Below are positions 42,064 to 50,779 of a stretch of DNA of 64,000 bases, one piece after another. The stretch spans positions 620,001 through 684,000 of the forward strand of contig CAVVOI010000012.1 of the NCBI GenBank assembly GCA_963749825.1, in the 5' to 3' direction. The stretch comes from UBA11865 sp963749825 (GTDB lineage Bacteria; Chloroflexota; Anaerolineae; Promineifilales; Promineifilaceae). Under the pieces are notes generated by a model. The model worked only from the letters and a program-made list of their open reading frames with translations. It had not been told where the DNA came from and did no database searches. How positions within the stretch are numbered: position 1 is the first letter of the stretch; each line of letters opens with the position of its first letter. Position numbers and translations under genes: made by a program.

Positions 42064-43758
42064 TCATCGATCGTGTGATTCCTGGTGAGCCTGGCGGGCC
42101 AATGCCAAGGCTTCGTCCCTGGTGGCAGTTTCACCTGCAGCCTGGGATTCGCGGATGATCTGCAATAAACGGCCTACTTCGGGGCCCGGCTCGATCTCCA
42201 GTAACTGAATTAGCTCCCTGCCGTCGAGCAGAGGTTCAGGATCGACGGTGGAGGCGTAGTGATCGAAATAATGGATCAACAATTTTTCGACCACGACCAA
42301 TAATCCTTCCCATTCACCATCATCACCCGGTGGTTGGTATGTCGCCAGATGGTCGGCCAAAGACAGCAGGCATATGTCCAAGCCTGCTGATCCAGTATCC
42401 CGGAAAAATCGGTAGACAGCCCGCCGGCTAACGACTGGTTCTCTGGAGAGGAGCAAAGGACGCATGTGCCCGGAGACGATAGATTTGACATGCTTGATAG
42501 CTTCCTTACTCAATCTTAAACGGCGCAAAGAGTTTCCGGTAATTTCAGCCCCAGTCTTGTCATGGCCAAAGAAGCGAATCTGGCCGTCTGGTTCTATCTC
42601 CTGAGTTTGGGCTTTGCCGGCATCATGGTAGACAGCCCCTAGTCTTAGAAGCAGCCGGCCGTCGAGACCGCCGTCAACATGGCGGGAAAAGTGGCCGGTC
42701 AAGCCTTCACGGAATAATAACAAACGTTCCTGGGCCAACTCCAGCCGAGGGTCGACGGCCGGTTCTCCAGCCAATAGCGCCGTTTCAACTAATACCAACA
42801 GATTTAGAGTCGTTTCTGTATGAGCCAGGACATTTTCCCAATGGGGAGGCGATTGTTCTACCTTATCCAAGATCTGGATCTCAGGCATAATCAAAGCCAA
42901 CAATCCTAGGTCCGATAACTCTAACAATGCACGACCTGGGACAGGCAGCCAGAACAACTTTAGCAATTCATCTCGGATTCTCTCAGGGGATGCCTCGTTA
43001 ATGATTCCGGCTGCACCCTGGATCTGATTAACGGTTTCATTAGCCAGGTTGAAGTCCAACTCCAATCCAAGGCGCAGGCCGCGCAGGCCGCGGACCGGAT
43101 CATCCAAAATGGCGGTTGGGTGAGTGAGGCGAATTACTCTTTCTTTGATATCACGCTGTCCATCACAAGGGTCGACCAGATCAACCGGACTGTGGCCGGC
43201 TGACGGTAAAGCTATAGCGTTAATGGTGAAATCGCGATCGCGTAAGTCTCTTTCCAGGTCATGACCGCGGAGCCGGGTAAAATCAAGGGTTGTTTCCTGG
43301 CTTTGCAGTACAACCCGACCGGCATCTCGCTCTTTATCGAGGACATAGGCAGGTAAGCCGAGATAATTTGCGACCTTATAGGAGAGGCTGATGGCATTGT
43401 GGGCGACGACAAAGTCCAGGTCTTTACCAGTACGGCCTAGTAACATATCGCGAACTGCACCGCCGACCAAATAGACGGTCTGGTCGAGACGGTCGAAGAT
43501 AGGCTGAATCTGGTCAAGCAAAGGAGGACGGTTAAGCGTATCGTCGCCAGGTACTGCAACGTAACGTAGAGTCAAAGATTCGCGGGAGCGGTTGCGCCGG
43601 CCGAATCGTTCAGCGGCATCGGCCGTGTCACCAACGCCAACCACATCTTTGCCAGATAGAGCCACCCACCGACCGGAATAGGCAGAAAAATCGATGCCGA
43701 GATGGGGATCGTGTTCCGGTAGGTCTCCGGTTGCTGGCCAAGTGAAATTATCACTCAT
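42064..43758 (-). CDS. tRNA nucleotidyltransferase/poly(A) polymerase-like protein with HD domain and N-terminal DUF5678-like region
   Basis: Residues 1-70 contain FSAYSGRWVALSGKDVVGVGDT, which matches DUF5678-type modules. A class II nucleotidyltransferase head follows (VYLVGGAVRDMLLGR, DLDFVV, DRDFTINAIAL), then RNA-binding helices (DDPVRGLRGLRLG) and an HD domain (VYHDAGKAQTQE, VSGHMRPLL). This order fits bacterial CCA-adding or A-adding enzymes that repair tRNA 3' ends. The N-terminal fusion is unusual. Whether it adds CCA or only part of it cannot be told from sequence. Confidence 0.88.
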   Translation of the reverse strand: MSDNFTWPATGDLPEHDPHLGIDFSAYSGRWVALSGKDVVGVGDTADAAERFGRRNRSRESLTLRYVAVPGDDTLNRPPLLDQIQPIFDRLDQTVYLVGGAVRDMLLGRTGKDLDFVVAHNAISLSYKVANYLGLPAYVLDKERDAGRVVLQSQETTLDFTRLRGHDLERDLRDRDFTINAIALPSAGHSPVDLVDPCDGQRDIKERVIRLTHPTAILDDPVRGLRGLRLGLELDFNLANETVNQIQGAAGIINEASPERIRDELLKLFWLPVPGRALLELSDLGLLALIMPEIQILDKVEQSPPHWENVLAHTETTLNLLVLVETALLAGEPAVDPRLELAQERLLLFREGLTGHFSRHVDGGLDGRLLLRLGAVYHDAGKAQTQEIEPDGQIRFFGHDKTGAEITGNSLRRLRLSKEAIKHVKSIVSGHMRPLLLSREPVVSRRAVYRFFRDTGSAGLDICLLSLADHLATYQPPGDDGEWEGLLVVVEKLLIHYFDHYASTVDPEPLLDGRELIQLLEIEPGPEVGRLLQIIRESQAAGETATRDEALALARQAHQESHDR

Positions 43759-44123
43759 AATGGCCCTATTATAGCCGGAAGTAGCGCAGGTAGAAGCTCG
43801 GACGAGATGAAGCTGGTAGAAGCATACAAGAGGGTTTGGAAGGTGCGCTGCGACTCTAGTTCTATTGCATAGAGCAGATCAACTTAAAAGAATCTTTATC
43901 TAGGTACATCGATTACAAAATGGAGTTCTAACCTGTAACTGTGCCAGCTCACACAAATAAATCACGTAACGTGAGGGCTTCGACTATGTAAGGAGACCCG
44001 AGCAGGCAAAAGGTGCTAACAAGCCCGTTAACATATATCATGACGAATTATTCGGGATAGGAATCAATTAAACCTGGGTAATGCATTAACCAGACTTATG
44101 CTAAGCAAAATGGAGCGAAAATC

Positions 44124-44153
44124 AAAAAACCGGGCCTTGTTTCAAGCCCGGTT
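44124..44153 (-). terminator. Terminator of the tRNA-Ser gene
   Basis: AACCGGGC / GCCCGGTT (8 bp, 10-nt loop), followed on the minus strand by six T residues, 15 nt past the tRNA 3' end. The 43759-44123 stretch upstream on the plus strand shows no gene. Confidence 0.88.
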
Positions 44154-44167
44154 AGTAGCTCAACCAG

Positions 44168-44253
44168 CGGAGTGGGTGGGATTCGAACCCACGACCCGTT
44201 GCCGGGTACACGATTTCCAATCGTGCGCACTAGGCCAACTATGCGACCACTCC
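44168..44253 (-). tRNA. tRNA-Ser (anticodon GGA)
   Basis: The minus strand folds as an 86-nt class II tRNA. The acceptor arm is GGAGTGG/CCACTCC with discriminator G, the anticodon stem CACGA/TCGTG carries loop TTGGAAA (anticodon GGA), then a long variable arm, and the T arm GTGGG-TTCGAAT-CCCAC. CCA is not encoded. It decodes UCC and UCU. Confidence 0.97.
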
Positions 44254-44265
44254 AATTCACCGGGG

Positions 44266-44293
44266 ATTATAACAAGGTGAATCGCTTTTTCAA
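44266..44293 (-). promoter_or_regulatory. Promoter of the tRNA-Ser gene
   Basis: On the minus strand TTGAAA (44288-44293) and a perfect TATAAT (44266-44271) are 16 bp apart, 12 nt before the tRNA 5' end. Confidence 0.75.
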
Positions 44294-44326
44294 GGAATGA
44301 CATCGTCATAAAGATGTCAAGATTAT

Positions 44327-44356
44327 TTGACATGGAACATGTGTTCGTGTTATACT
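44327..44356 (+). promoter_or_regulatory. lexA promoter with LexA (SOS) box in the spacer
   Basis: TTGACA (44327-44332) and TATACT (44351-44356) are 18 bp apart. GAACATGTGTTC (44335-44346), a perfect GAAC-N4-GTTC operator, fills the spacer, so LexA would block RNA polymerase at its own promoter. Confidence 0.9.
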
Positions 44357-44423
44357 ATCGAACAAATGAGCGTATTTCGCTGTAATCAAATGATATTGAC
44401 CAGCAAAAACCAGGAGTATTGCC

Positions 44424-45101
44424 ATGAATCAACCTGATAAATTATCTGAGCGGCAACAAAATATGCTGGAATATATTTCGGTTTATATTGACGATGCCGG
44501 TCGGCCTCCAACCATTCGCGAAATCGGTCAAGCTGTTAATATTAGCTCAACCTCGGTCGTAAATTACAATTTGACCAAATTGAATGAAAAAGGATTCATT
44601 GATAGAGATTCGGATGTCTCCAGGGGTTTGCGACTGACAGAAAAAGCCCGCGAAATCTATGGTGCGGCGACAGAAGCTATCGAAAGAATGATTCGAATCC
44701 CATTGATCGGGGACATTGTGGCTAGCGAACCTGTCGAAGTTGGCCATGAATCTTTTGGAGTCTATGACGAAGAAGATGCGGTTGAGTTAAGTCGTAGCAT
44801 GTTGGATGAAAAAAACACTGAGGATTTGTTTGCTTTGCGAGTTAGTGGAAATTCGATGATCGATGCTATGGTCAATGATGGCGACATCGTTATTATGCGC
44901 AAGCAGGAAACTGCCCGGGATGGTGAAATGGTTGCCATTTGGCTGACACCGGATGATACGACTACACTGAAATATTTTTACAACGAAGGTAACCGAGTTC
45001 GTTTGCAGCCGGCAAATCCGACGATGGACCCGATTTGGGTCAATCCGGGAAACGTTAGGGTGCAGGGCAAGGTCATGATGGTATTGCGATCGACAGCATA
45101 G
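44424..45101 (+). CDS. lexA: LexA repressor
   Basis: A 225-residue LexA: an N-terminal winged helix (RPPTIREIGQAVNISSTSVVNYNLTKL) and a C-terminal S24 peptidase with Ser144 in SGNSMIDAMVNDGD and Lys183 in TTTLKYF. The expected self-cleavage site is Ala100-Ser101 (IGDIVASEPVEV), whereas most LexA proteins have Ala-Gly. It represses the SOS regulon and cleaves itself when RecA is activated. The start has CAGGAG 8 nt upstream. An SOS box in the promoter indicates autoregulation. Confidence 0.97.
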   Translation: MNQPDKLSERQQNMLEYISVYIDDAGRPPTIREIGQAVNISSTSVVNYNLTKLNEKGFIDRDSDVSRGLRLTEKAREIYGAATEAIERMIRIPLIGDIVASEPVEVGHESFGVYDEEDAVELSRSMLDEKNTEDLFALRVSGNSMIDAMVNDGDIVIMRKQETARDGEMVAIWLTPDDTTTLKYFYNEGNRVRLQPANPTMDPIWVNPGNVRVQGKVMMVLRSTA

Positions 45102-45130
45102 TAGATAAACACGAGTATCGGTAAAAAGAA

Positions 45131-45157
45131 GGGCGGCCTGAATGCCGCTCTTTTTTT
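45131..45157 (+). terminator. Terminator after lexA
   Basis: GGGCGGC / GCCGCTC (one G-T pair, 6-nt loop) followed by seven T residues, 30 nt past the lexA stop. It separates lexA from the next SOS-boxed gene. Confidence 0.9.
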
Positions 45158-45169
45158 CAGCAAAAATTA

Positions 45170-45181
45170 GAACATGCGTTC
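45170..45181. promoter_or_regulatory. Second LexA (SOS) box, upstream of the FtsK-like gene
   Basis: GAACATGCGTTC is a perfect GAAC-N4-GTTC operator differing from the lexA box in one base. It lies 69 nt before the FtsK-like start codon and downstream of the lexA terminator, so it should control that gene separately. Confidence 0.85.
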
Positions 45182-45249
45182 TTTTGGTTAAATTCTTTAG
45201 ATCAATCAAAGCATAATTGATGAAGCAGGACCTGATGCGGAGGATTGAA

Positions 45250-46893
45250 ATGAGCAACAACGGAATTCAGGTAGATGAGATAAGTAACCAAGAATATGAG
45301 TCATCTCAAGGTTGGCATGAAGATAGAAGAGTTCGCCACCGAGTGGAAGTCCAGGCATTGCAGATTGAACGATTTCTGGCACGTCACGATATTAAGGCTG
45401 AGGTTGATGGGGGTACAGTACACACTGATTGGATTGACTTTGACTTGAAGAGCCAATTGTCTGAAGGATGGCAAAGACTGAGCAAAATGACGAATGGCTT
45501 AGTTGGAGCGCTGGGGGTGCCAGATGTCAAAATCTCCCGGGATAACGGGAATTTACGCTTGACAGTCCGCAGGGATGCGGCTCATCCTGTTGATTTATTA
45601 GATTTATTGGCGGCGGCTCCACGACTAAGTGGAGGTGAGGTAATCTTGGGGATCGACGAGGAAGGAAGGCCGGTCATTCTCGATTTATTCACAAATGAAA
45701 TGAGCCACGTGCTTGTGACAGGCCAGGAAGGAGCTGGAAAGAGCGGCTTATTGAGATCAATAGCCGTATCCTTAGCGATTTCGAGTCGGCAATCAGATAT
45801 TCAGTTATGCATTATTTCGGCCGGTAACAATTCGAAAAGCATATTCTCCAGGTCGAATCAATTAATGCCTCTAAATTATTTGCCCCATATGCAATTTCCT
45901 GTTACTCAGAATGTCGACGAAGCTGCCGAAGCGCTTTCCTTTCTTGCAGACGAGATCCTGTATCGTGAGGAAGCCGAACTAGATACACCAAAGCTCGTTG
46001 TTCTAATTGACGATGCGGATTGGTTAGTCGCAAGAGGCGGGCAGCGTATCATACAGCCGCTGTCGGAATTACTAGAGGCATCTGATGATACTGGCCTCAG
46101 ATTAATACTTGCAGCTGCTGAGCCAAATCAGGCCCCTCTTACCCATTTAATGAGATATGGTGCCCAGCTCCGCGTGGTTGGCCGAGTATCAGATGCCGAT
46201 CACGCCTTCTTATATACCGGGGAAGATTCGTCGGGCGCGGAAAATCTTAACAGCAGAGGTGATTTTCTGGCTGTTTCATACAGCCAAATCATTCGCTTCC
46301 AATCGGCCTATATAGACGATTATGACTTACACCTAGCGCTCAGTGAACTTCATCGGAACAGGAGAAATATTCTGATAGCTAAACAAAAAAACATATCTGC
46401 CAAACGAACTTCAAGTACCGAAGAAGAAGCTCAGGTATTCACTGTGAATAGTGAAGACGGCCGGATTTCATTCAGTGGCACTCCAGTTAAGACGGCTAAG
46501 ATTATCCAAGGTCAGGTTTACGAGCCGGCAGTTACAGAAAATATGGGCCTGAGACTTATGGAAGAGGAAGAAGCTCTCACGTTCCATGGTGAAGAGATTA
46601 CAGCCTTGGACCAAAATAACGATGTCGGTCCATCTGCTTCGGTTAATAATGTCGTTACCCTTAATCAGGCTGTCACTACCAATTCTGAACGATCTGAAAT
46701 TGCCGTCACCGAAATACCAACAATGAGTCCTGGTAGGCCGCCCGTGCCTAAGGTAACAAGATTTGGTAACGATGATGAATTTTCGGTTCAATCACTGCCA
46801 TTAGAGCTGGAATACAGTAATATCGAAGAAGAACAGTGGGATAGTTCCGAAACTGTAGATCACGACGACGACGACAATAATCGATACCATTGA
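45250..46893 (+). CDS. Soluble FtsK/SpoIIIE-type P-loop ATPase
   Basis: A 547-residue protein. About 125 residues form an FtsK alpha/beta-like region (VQALQIERFLARHDIKAEV, LGIDEEGRPVILDL). The motor follows: Walker A GQEGAGKS (158-165), where FtsK has GATGSGKS, and Walker B LVVLIDDADW (Asp254-Asp255). The C-terminal 170 residues are acidic, low in hydrophobics and end in a His/Asp-rich tail. There are no transmembrane helices and no gamma domain, so it is not the division FtsK. A LexA box upstream suggests DNA-damage induction. GGAGG lies 6 nt before ATG 45250. It may pump or remodel DNA or protein complexes during repair. Confidence 0.8.
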   Translation: MSNNGIQVDEISNQEYESSQGWHEDRRVRHRVEVQALQIERFLARHDIKAEVDGGTVHTDWIDFDLKSQLSEGWQRLSKMTNGLVGALGVPDVKISRDNGNLRLTVRRDAAHPVDLLDLLAAAPRLSGGEVILGIDEEGRPVILDLFTNEMSHVLVTGQEGAGKSGLLRSIAVSLAISSRQSDIQLCIISAGNNSKSIFSRSNQLMPLNYLPHMQFPVTQNVDEAAEALSFLADEILYREEAELDTPKLVVLIDDADWLVARGGQRIIQPLSELLEASDDTGLRLILAAAEPNQAPLTHLMRYGAQLRVVGRVSDADHAFLYTGEDSSGAENLNSRGDFLAVSYSQIIRFQSAYIDDYDLHLALSELHRNRRNILIAKQKNISAKRTSSTEEEAQVFTVNSEDGRISFSGTPVKTAKIIQGQVYEPAVTENMGLRLMEEEEALTFHGEEITALDQNNDVGPSASVNNVVTLNQAVTTNSERSEIAVTEIPTMSPGRPPVPKVTRFGNDDEFSVQSLPLELEYSNIEEEQWDSSETVDHDDDDNNRYH

Positions 46894-46982
46894 TTTATTT
46901 GAGAATATTCTCTTTGAAAATGGTGGAAAACTTTGTCTCTTGGTCACTTAGGATTTTTTTTGAGTATGGTTGGAGTAAGACG

Positions 46983-47207
46983 ATGAAATTGGGTATGTTG
47001 TGGCTTGATGATGATAAAGTATTGTCCTTCGAAGATAAGGTTCGGCGAGCGGCCGAATATTACCAAGATAAATACGGTAAGGTCCCTGATCTATGCCTTG
47101 TGAATAAGAAGATGCTTGCTGAGGATAAGAGGATCGATGCTATCGAAGTACGGCCAGTAAAGCATGTTTTGCCAGATCACTTCTGGGTGGGCGTGAGTAC
47201 AAATTAG
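46983..47207 (+). CDS. Small conserved-looking protein (74 aa) downstream of FtsK-like gene
   Basis: The protein begins MKLGMLWLDDD and has a helix (KVRRAAEYYQDKYGKVPDLC) and a hydrophobic, aromatic end (DHFWVGVS). GGAG lies 9 nt before the start. It is 89 nt after the FtsK-like gene with no terminator between, so it is probably in the same LexA-controlled transcript. The family is not recognised by name; the fold could be a small alpha/beta domain. Confidence 0.7.
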   Translation: MKLGMLWLDDDKVLSFEDKVRRAAEYYQDKYGKVPDLCLVNKKMLAEDKRIDAIEVRPVKHVLPDHFWVGVSTN

Positions 47208-47381
47208 AAGATTCGGTAGGCTATCGTGGTTCCAGATTACGGATGATTTTTTTATTTCAATTTGTTACAGTTGTTCAACCAACGTATTCAAATACGTGCA
47301 GTTCAATTAGTTTATTATTGGGTGCTAATTATTCCTATTCCAATTTTTACCCATAATACATATAGGCTATAGTTAGCGCCC

Positions 47382-48764
47382 ATGGGACGTCGCGAGATAG
47401 GGCTGGCGGTAATAGGCCTGTTTTTGGGGGCAGCCATCTTGATCGTACTCCTTGCTCCTCGGGTCACCTCGACGGCGCCAATTGAATCGAGCGAAACAGC
47501 CTGGCCTGAAATCACTATACAATTCAACCAACCAATCGACGAAGAAAGCTTTTCCGGCAGGTTTCACATTACGCCAGTAGTTGATGGCCAACTATTGATC
47601 GAAGGGGACAAGGCATTGTTCAGACCGGCTAAAGCCTTGGTTTATGGACAGAGTTATACGGTAGAGATCCAACCAGGTGTCCGAGGAACAAATGGTCTGC
47701 CACTCATCCTAGGATATGAGAATTCTTTCAATATTACTGGGCCTCAATTAGCTTATCTCCGGGAGCAAGATGGATCTTCTATTCTCTGGGCGAGAGATGG
47801 AACCGGCGTTTTACAACCGCTGACAAGTGCCCAAGATGATGTTTGGGATTTTGAAGCAGTTTCAGAGGGGCGCGGCATCCTCTATTCGGCAGCTGATGAT
47901 ACCGGCGGCAGCGATCTGTGGCTATTGAAGACTTCTGGAGAAACAGAGCTAATCCTGGATTGCCAGGAAGATATTTGCCTATCAGCATTCTGGCAACCTG
48001 GGGGAAGTCTCATTGCCTATGAAAGACATCCATTAGACAGCGGCATAGATGATATTGAAGTGTGGCTACTGGATACTAACGACGGTCAGACGTGGCGTGC
48101 GTATGATACTTCCTTGCTTGGTAACGCAGGTTTTGATAAGCCAACCAGCCACTCTCCAAGGTGGTCTGCGGATGGACGGTACTTGTCATTATATAAACCC
48201 GACGCCAGGGTTATTGTGTCGATTGATATGGAAGGCGGCCCGGCCGATTTTCTGCCGGCCAATCTAGAAATAATGGGTGATTGGGCACCTGACGATTACC
48301 AGTTGGCTTTCAGCGAGTTGGTTTTCGGGCAGCCAATTGATCATGAACATGAGGATGAAGAAGGAACCGTAAATTCTCACACTCAGCCGTCACTTTATAA
48401 CCATACGGTCCTGGCAGATTTTTCCCTGGACAAAACCACCGATATCAGCCTCGGACAAGAAGCCAATGACGGTCAGCCAGCCTGGCATCCAGCAGGCGAT
48501 TTACTCGCGACAGGCCGGACATTGACGGGCGGCGGCCGTCAAATCTGGCTGCTACCTCTAGATGGTTCCGATGCATATTCGATCACTGATGATCCTTATT
48601 ATAATCATACGGCTATAGCCTGGTCGCCAGACGGCCGGCAACTGGTTTATATGCGAACCGGTCTAGTCGATGCAAGCGTGCCTGAAATCTGGCTTTTGGA
48701 CGTAGAAACTGGGCAGAAAGATTTAGTTGTGAAAGGCGGATACATACCAAAATGGTTGCCTTGA
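47382..48764 (+). CDS. Membrane-anchored Ig-like (SbsA) plus TolB-type beta-propeller protein
   Basis: An N-terminal helix (LAVIGLFLGAAILIVLLAP) anchors or exports the 460-residue protein. Residues 40-115 match a bacterial SbsA Ig-like domain (ITIQFNQPIDEESFSGRFHI, YTVEIQPGVRGTNG). The rest has repeated W-PDGR-L-Y and LWLL-T blades of a TolB/PD40 propeller (SPRWSADGRYLSLYK, AIAWSPDGRQLVYM). It is probably extracytoplasmic, with a protein- or polymer-binding role. It lies 92 nt before the ABC binding-protein gene. Confidence 0.8.
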   Translation: MGRREIGLAVIGLFLGAAILIVLLAPRVTSTAPIESSETAWPEITIQFNQPIDEESFSGRFHITPVVDGQLLIEGDKALFRPAKALVYGQSYTVEIQPGVRGTNGLPLILGYENSFNITGPQLAYLREQDGSSILWARDGTGVLQPLTSAQDDVWDFEAVSEGRGILYSAADDTGGSDLWLLKTSGETELILDCQEDICLSAFWQPGGSLIAYERHPLDSGIDDIEVWLLDTNDGQTWRAYDTSLLGNAGFDKPTSHSPRWSADGRYLSLYKPDARVIVSIDMEGGPADFLPANLEIMGDWAPDDYQLAFSELVFGQPIDHEHEDEEGTVNSHTQPSLYNHTVLADFSLDKTTDISLGQEANDGQPAWHPAGDLLATGRTLTGGGRQIWLLPLDGSDAYSITDDPYYNHTAIAWSPDGRQLVYMRTGLVDASVPEIWLLDVETGQKDLVVKGGYIPKWLP

Positions 48765-48886
48765 GTATTGGTGAGCTCCACGTTTCTGGTTTGATCCTGA
48801 AGAACATTAGAGATGATCGATTTCCACAATGTACCAACGATTAAACTTGTCGCCGAGTGAGCCATGGGTTAGCATGGTGCGATTTT

Positions 48887-50779
48887 ATGAGCGCTATCTT
48901 CAATATTAAACGACGATTCCTAACCATCGTTTGCCGGCTGGCAGGGGAGTGGAATTGGAAAATTTTGGTCACTCGAAAGAAAGTGTTTTGGATATCGGCC
49001 ACATGCCTGGCGTTGGTGGCTTGCCAAGATACGCCTGAAACGCCGATGGTCGTGACCCGGATTATCCTCCAAGAGGACGAACAGATCATTGTGACCCGCG
49101 TCGTTAGGCAAACAGTTCAAATCGCGGTGACCCCTATCTTGGAAGAACCAGAGGAGCCTATCGTATTGGATATCAGCTTCTCTGGTGATTTCGAAAGTCT
49201 GGATCCTCAATTGTCCATCGAAGATAACGCTGTCGATATCATGGAGAATATTTTTGTTGGCCTAACCCGATTTAATCTGGCAACAGATACAATCGAACCA
49301 GAATTAGCGACCAGCTGGCAGATCAGCGATGACGGCCGGTCGTGGACTTTCAATTTGCGCGAAGATGTATTTTGGCTTCAATCGGAGGGAAACGGTGGTG
49401 GATTGATCGGCGATAGTGGGAATCAATACCGGCCGATACGAGCAGTGACGGCTGGTGACGTGGTTTATTCCATTCAAAGGTCCTGTGATCCTCGCTTCCC
49501 GACACCAGATGTCTTCATTTTGTTTATTATCGAAGGTTGCGAGAGGGTCAATGGGCTAACGGAGGTAGGTGAAGGCGACCTGAAATCAATCGGAGCCAGG
49601 GCAGTAGACGAACATACCCTCGAAATCAATTTGACAAGGCCTGCAAGCCACTTCCTTTCTATGACTAACATGTGGCTAATGCGTCCTGTCCCGGCTGAAT
49701 TGGTGGAGGAAATGGGCGAGGATTGGCACCTGCCAGAGAACTTGTGGACTAGCGGCCCATTCGCCTTTGGGACAGGAACGGTAAAAGAGACCCGAACAGT
49801 CTTGCAGCGTAATCCCTATTGGCCAATTCCATTCAGCGGCAATGTGGACCAGGTCAATATCTTGCATCTGGACCCGATAGATGCCTATCTATTGTGGGAA
49901 AATCGCGATTTGGATATAAGTCCGGTACCGGCCGAAGAAAAGTTCACAATCCTAAGCCGGAACGAACTTAAGTCAAGGTTAGTACCAAACCAATCAGTCT
50001 TTTATTTGGCCTATAATTTTGATAGTCCAGCATTTAGTTACCCTGAGATTCGACAGGCATTTGGTTGGGCCATTGACCGCGAGAGACTCATCAGAGAGGT
50101 ACACGGAGACCAAGCCCTGCCCATGCGACATTTTGGACCGCCGGGAGTAATTGGTGCGCCGCCGATAGACGAAGTAGGCACTGGGTACAGTCCTGACCGG
50201 GCGCGGCTTATGATGGATAGTAGCATTTATGGCGATTGCCGCTTGATGCCGCCAATTACCTACCTGGTTAGTTCATCGGATCTGGCGCTGCAGCAAGCCC
50301 AACTTCTGCGCGAGATGTGGATGGAAGAACTCGGCTGTAACGAAGAACAAATCATCATCGAGCAAGTACAATTCGGAACTCTATTGGCCAATACCCGGCC
50401 GGATGCAGGAGCTAACCGTCCCGATCTTTGGGATTTAGGTTGGGCATCCTACTATCCAGATGAAAATAATTGGTTAGGTGATGTTCTACAATGCGATGAT
50501 AGCGAAAACCGGCAGAAAAGGCCTTGTAGCGCTGTCGACGAGAAAATCCGCCAGGCAAACGACGACATGCCGATCAACGCTCGCTGGGACCTTTATCGAG
50601 AGATCGAACGTGATTTTTTCGGTGAGGAAGCTATCGAGCCAATTTCACCTCTTTACGTGCGAGCCGATTATGTGTTGAGCCACGGCTGGGTAACTTTCAA
50701 TCCGGCTTCCTTCGGGGGAGAACAATATGATACCTACCATGTGACTGCTGATGTAAAAGCACTGGAAAGAAACCGGTGA
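48887..50779 (+). CDS. ABC transporter substrate-binding lipoprotein, family 5 (peptide/nickel type)
   Basis: A lipoprotein with lipobox LVAC. The mature part follows the DppA/OppA plan: ISFSGDFESLDPQLS, the ELATSWQISDDGRSWTFNLR signature, and the C-terminal lobe with PEIRQAFGWAIDRERLI and DLWDLGWASYYPDENNW. It would bind oligopeptides or similar solutes outside the membrane; permease and ATPase genes are not adjacent. ATG 48887 leaves an unusually long N-region; TTG 48965 would give a standard 20-residue lipoprotein signal and may be the real start. Its stop overlaps the rsmG start by 4 nt. Confidence 0.88.
   Translation: MSAIFNIKRRFLTIVCRLAGEWNWKILVTRKKVFWISATCLALVACQDTPETPMVVTRIILQEDEQIIVTRVVRQTVQIAVTPILEEPEEPIVLDISFSGDFESLDPQLSIEDNAVDIMENIFVGLTRFNLATDTIEPELATSWQISDDGRSWTFNLREDVFWLQSEGNGGGLIGDSGNQYRPIRAVTAGDVVYSIQRSCDPRFPTPDVFILFIIEGCERVNGLTEVGEGDLKSIGARAVDEHTLEINLTRPASHFLSMTNMWLMRPVPAELVEEMGEDWHLPENLWTSGPFAFGTGTVKETRTVLQRNPYWPIPFSGNVDQVNILHLDPIDAYLLWENRDLDISPVPAEEKFTILSRNELKSRLVPNQSVFYLAYNFDSPAFSYPEIRQAFGWAIDRERLIREVHGDQALPMRHFGPPGVIGAPPIDEVGTGYSPDRARLMMDSSIYGDCRLMPPITYLVSSSDLALQQAQLLREMWMEELGCNEEQIIIEQVQFGTLLANTRPDAGANRPDLWDLGWASYYPDENNWLGDVLQCDDSENRQKRPCSAVDEKIRQANDDMPINARWDLYREIERDFFGEEAIEPISPLYVRADYVLSHGWVTFNPASFGGEQYDTYHVTADVKALERNR

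Noticed and set aside
44098..44280. Plus-strand frame across the tRNA gene
   Set aside because: It overlaps tRNA-Ser, its terminator and its promoter on the opposite strand.
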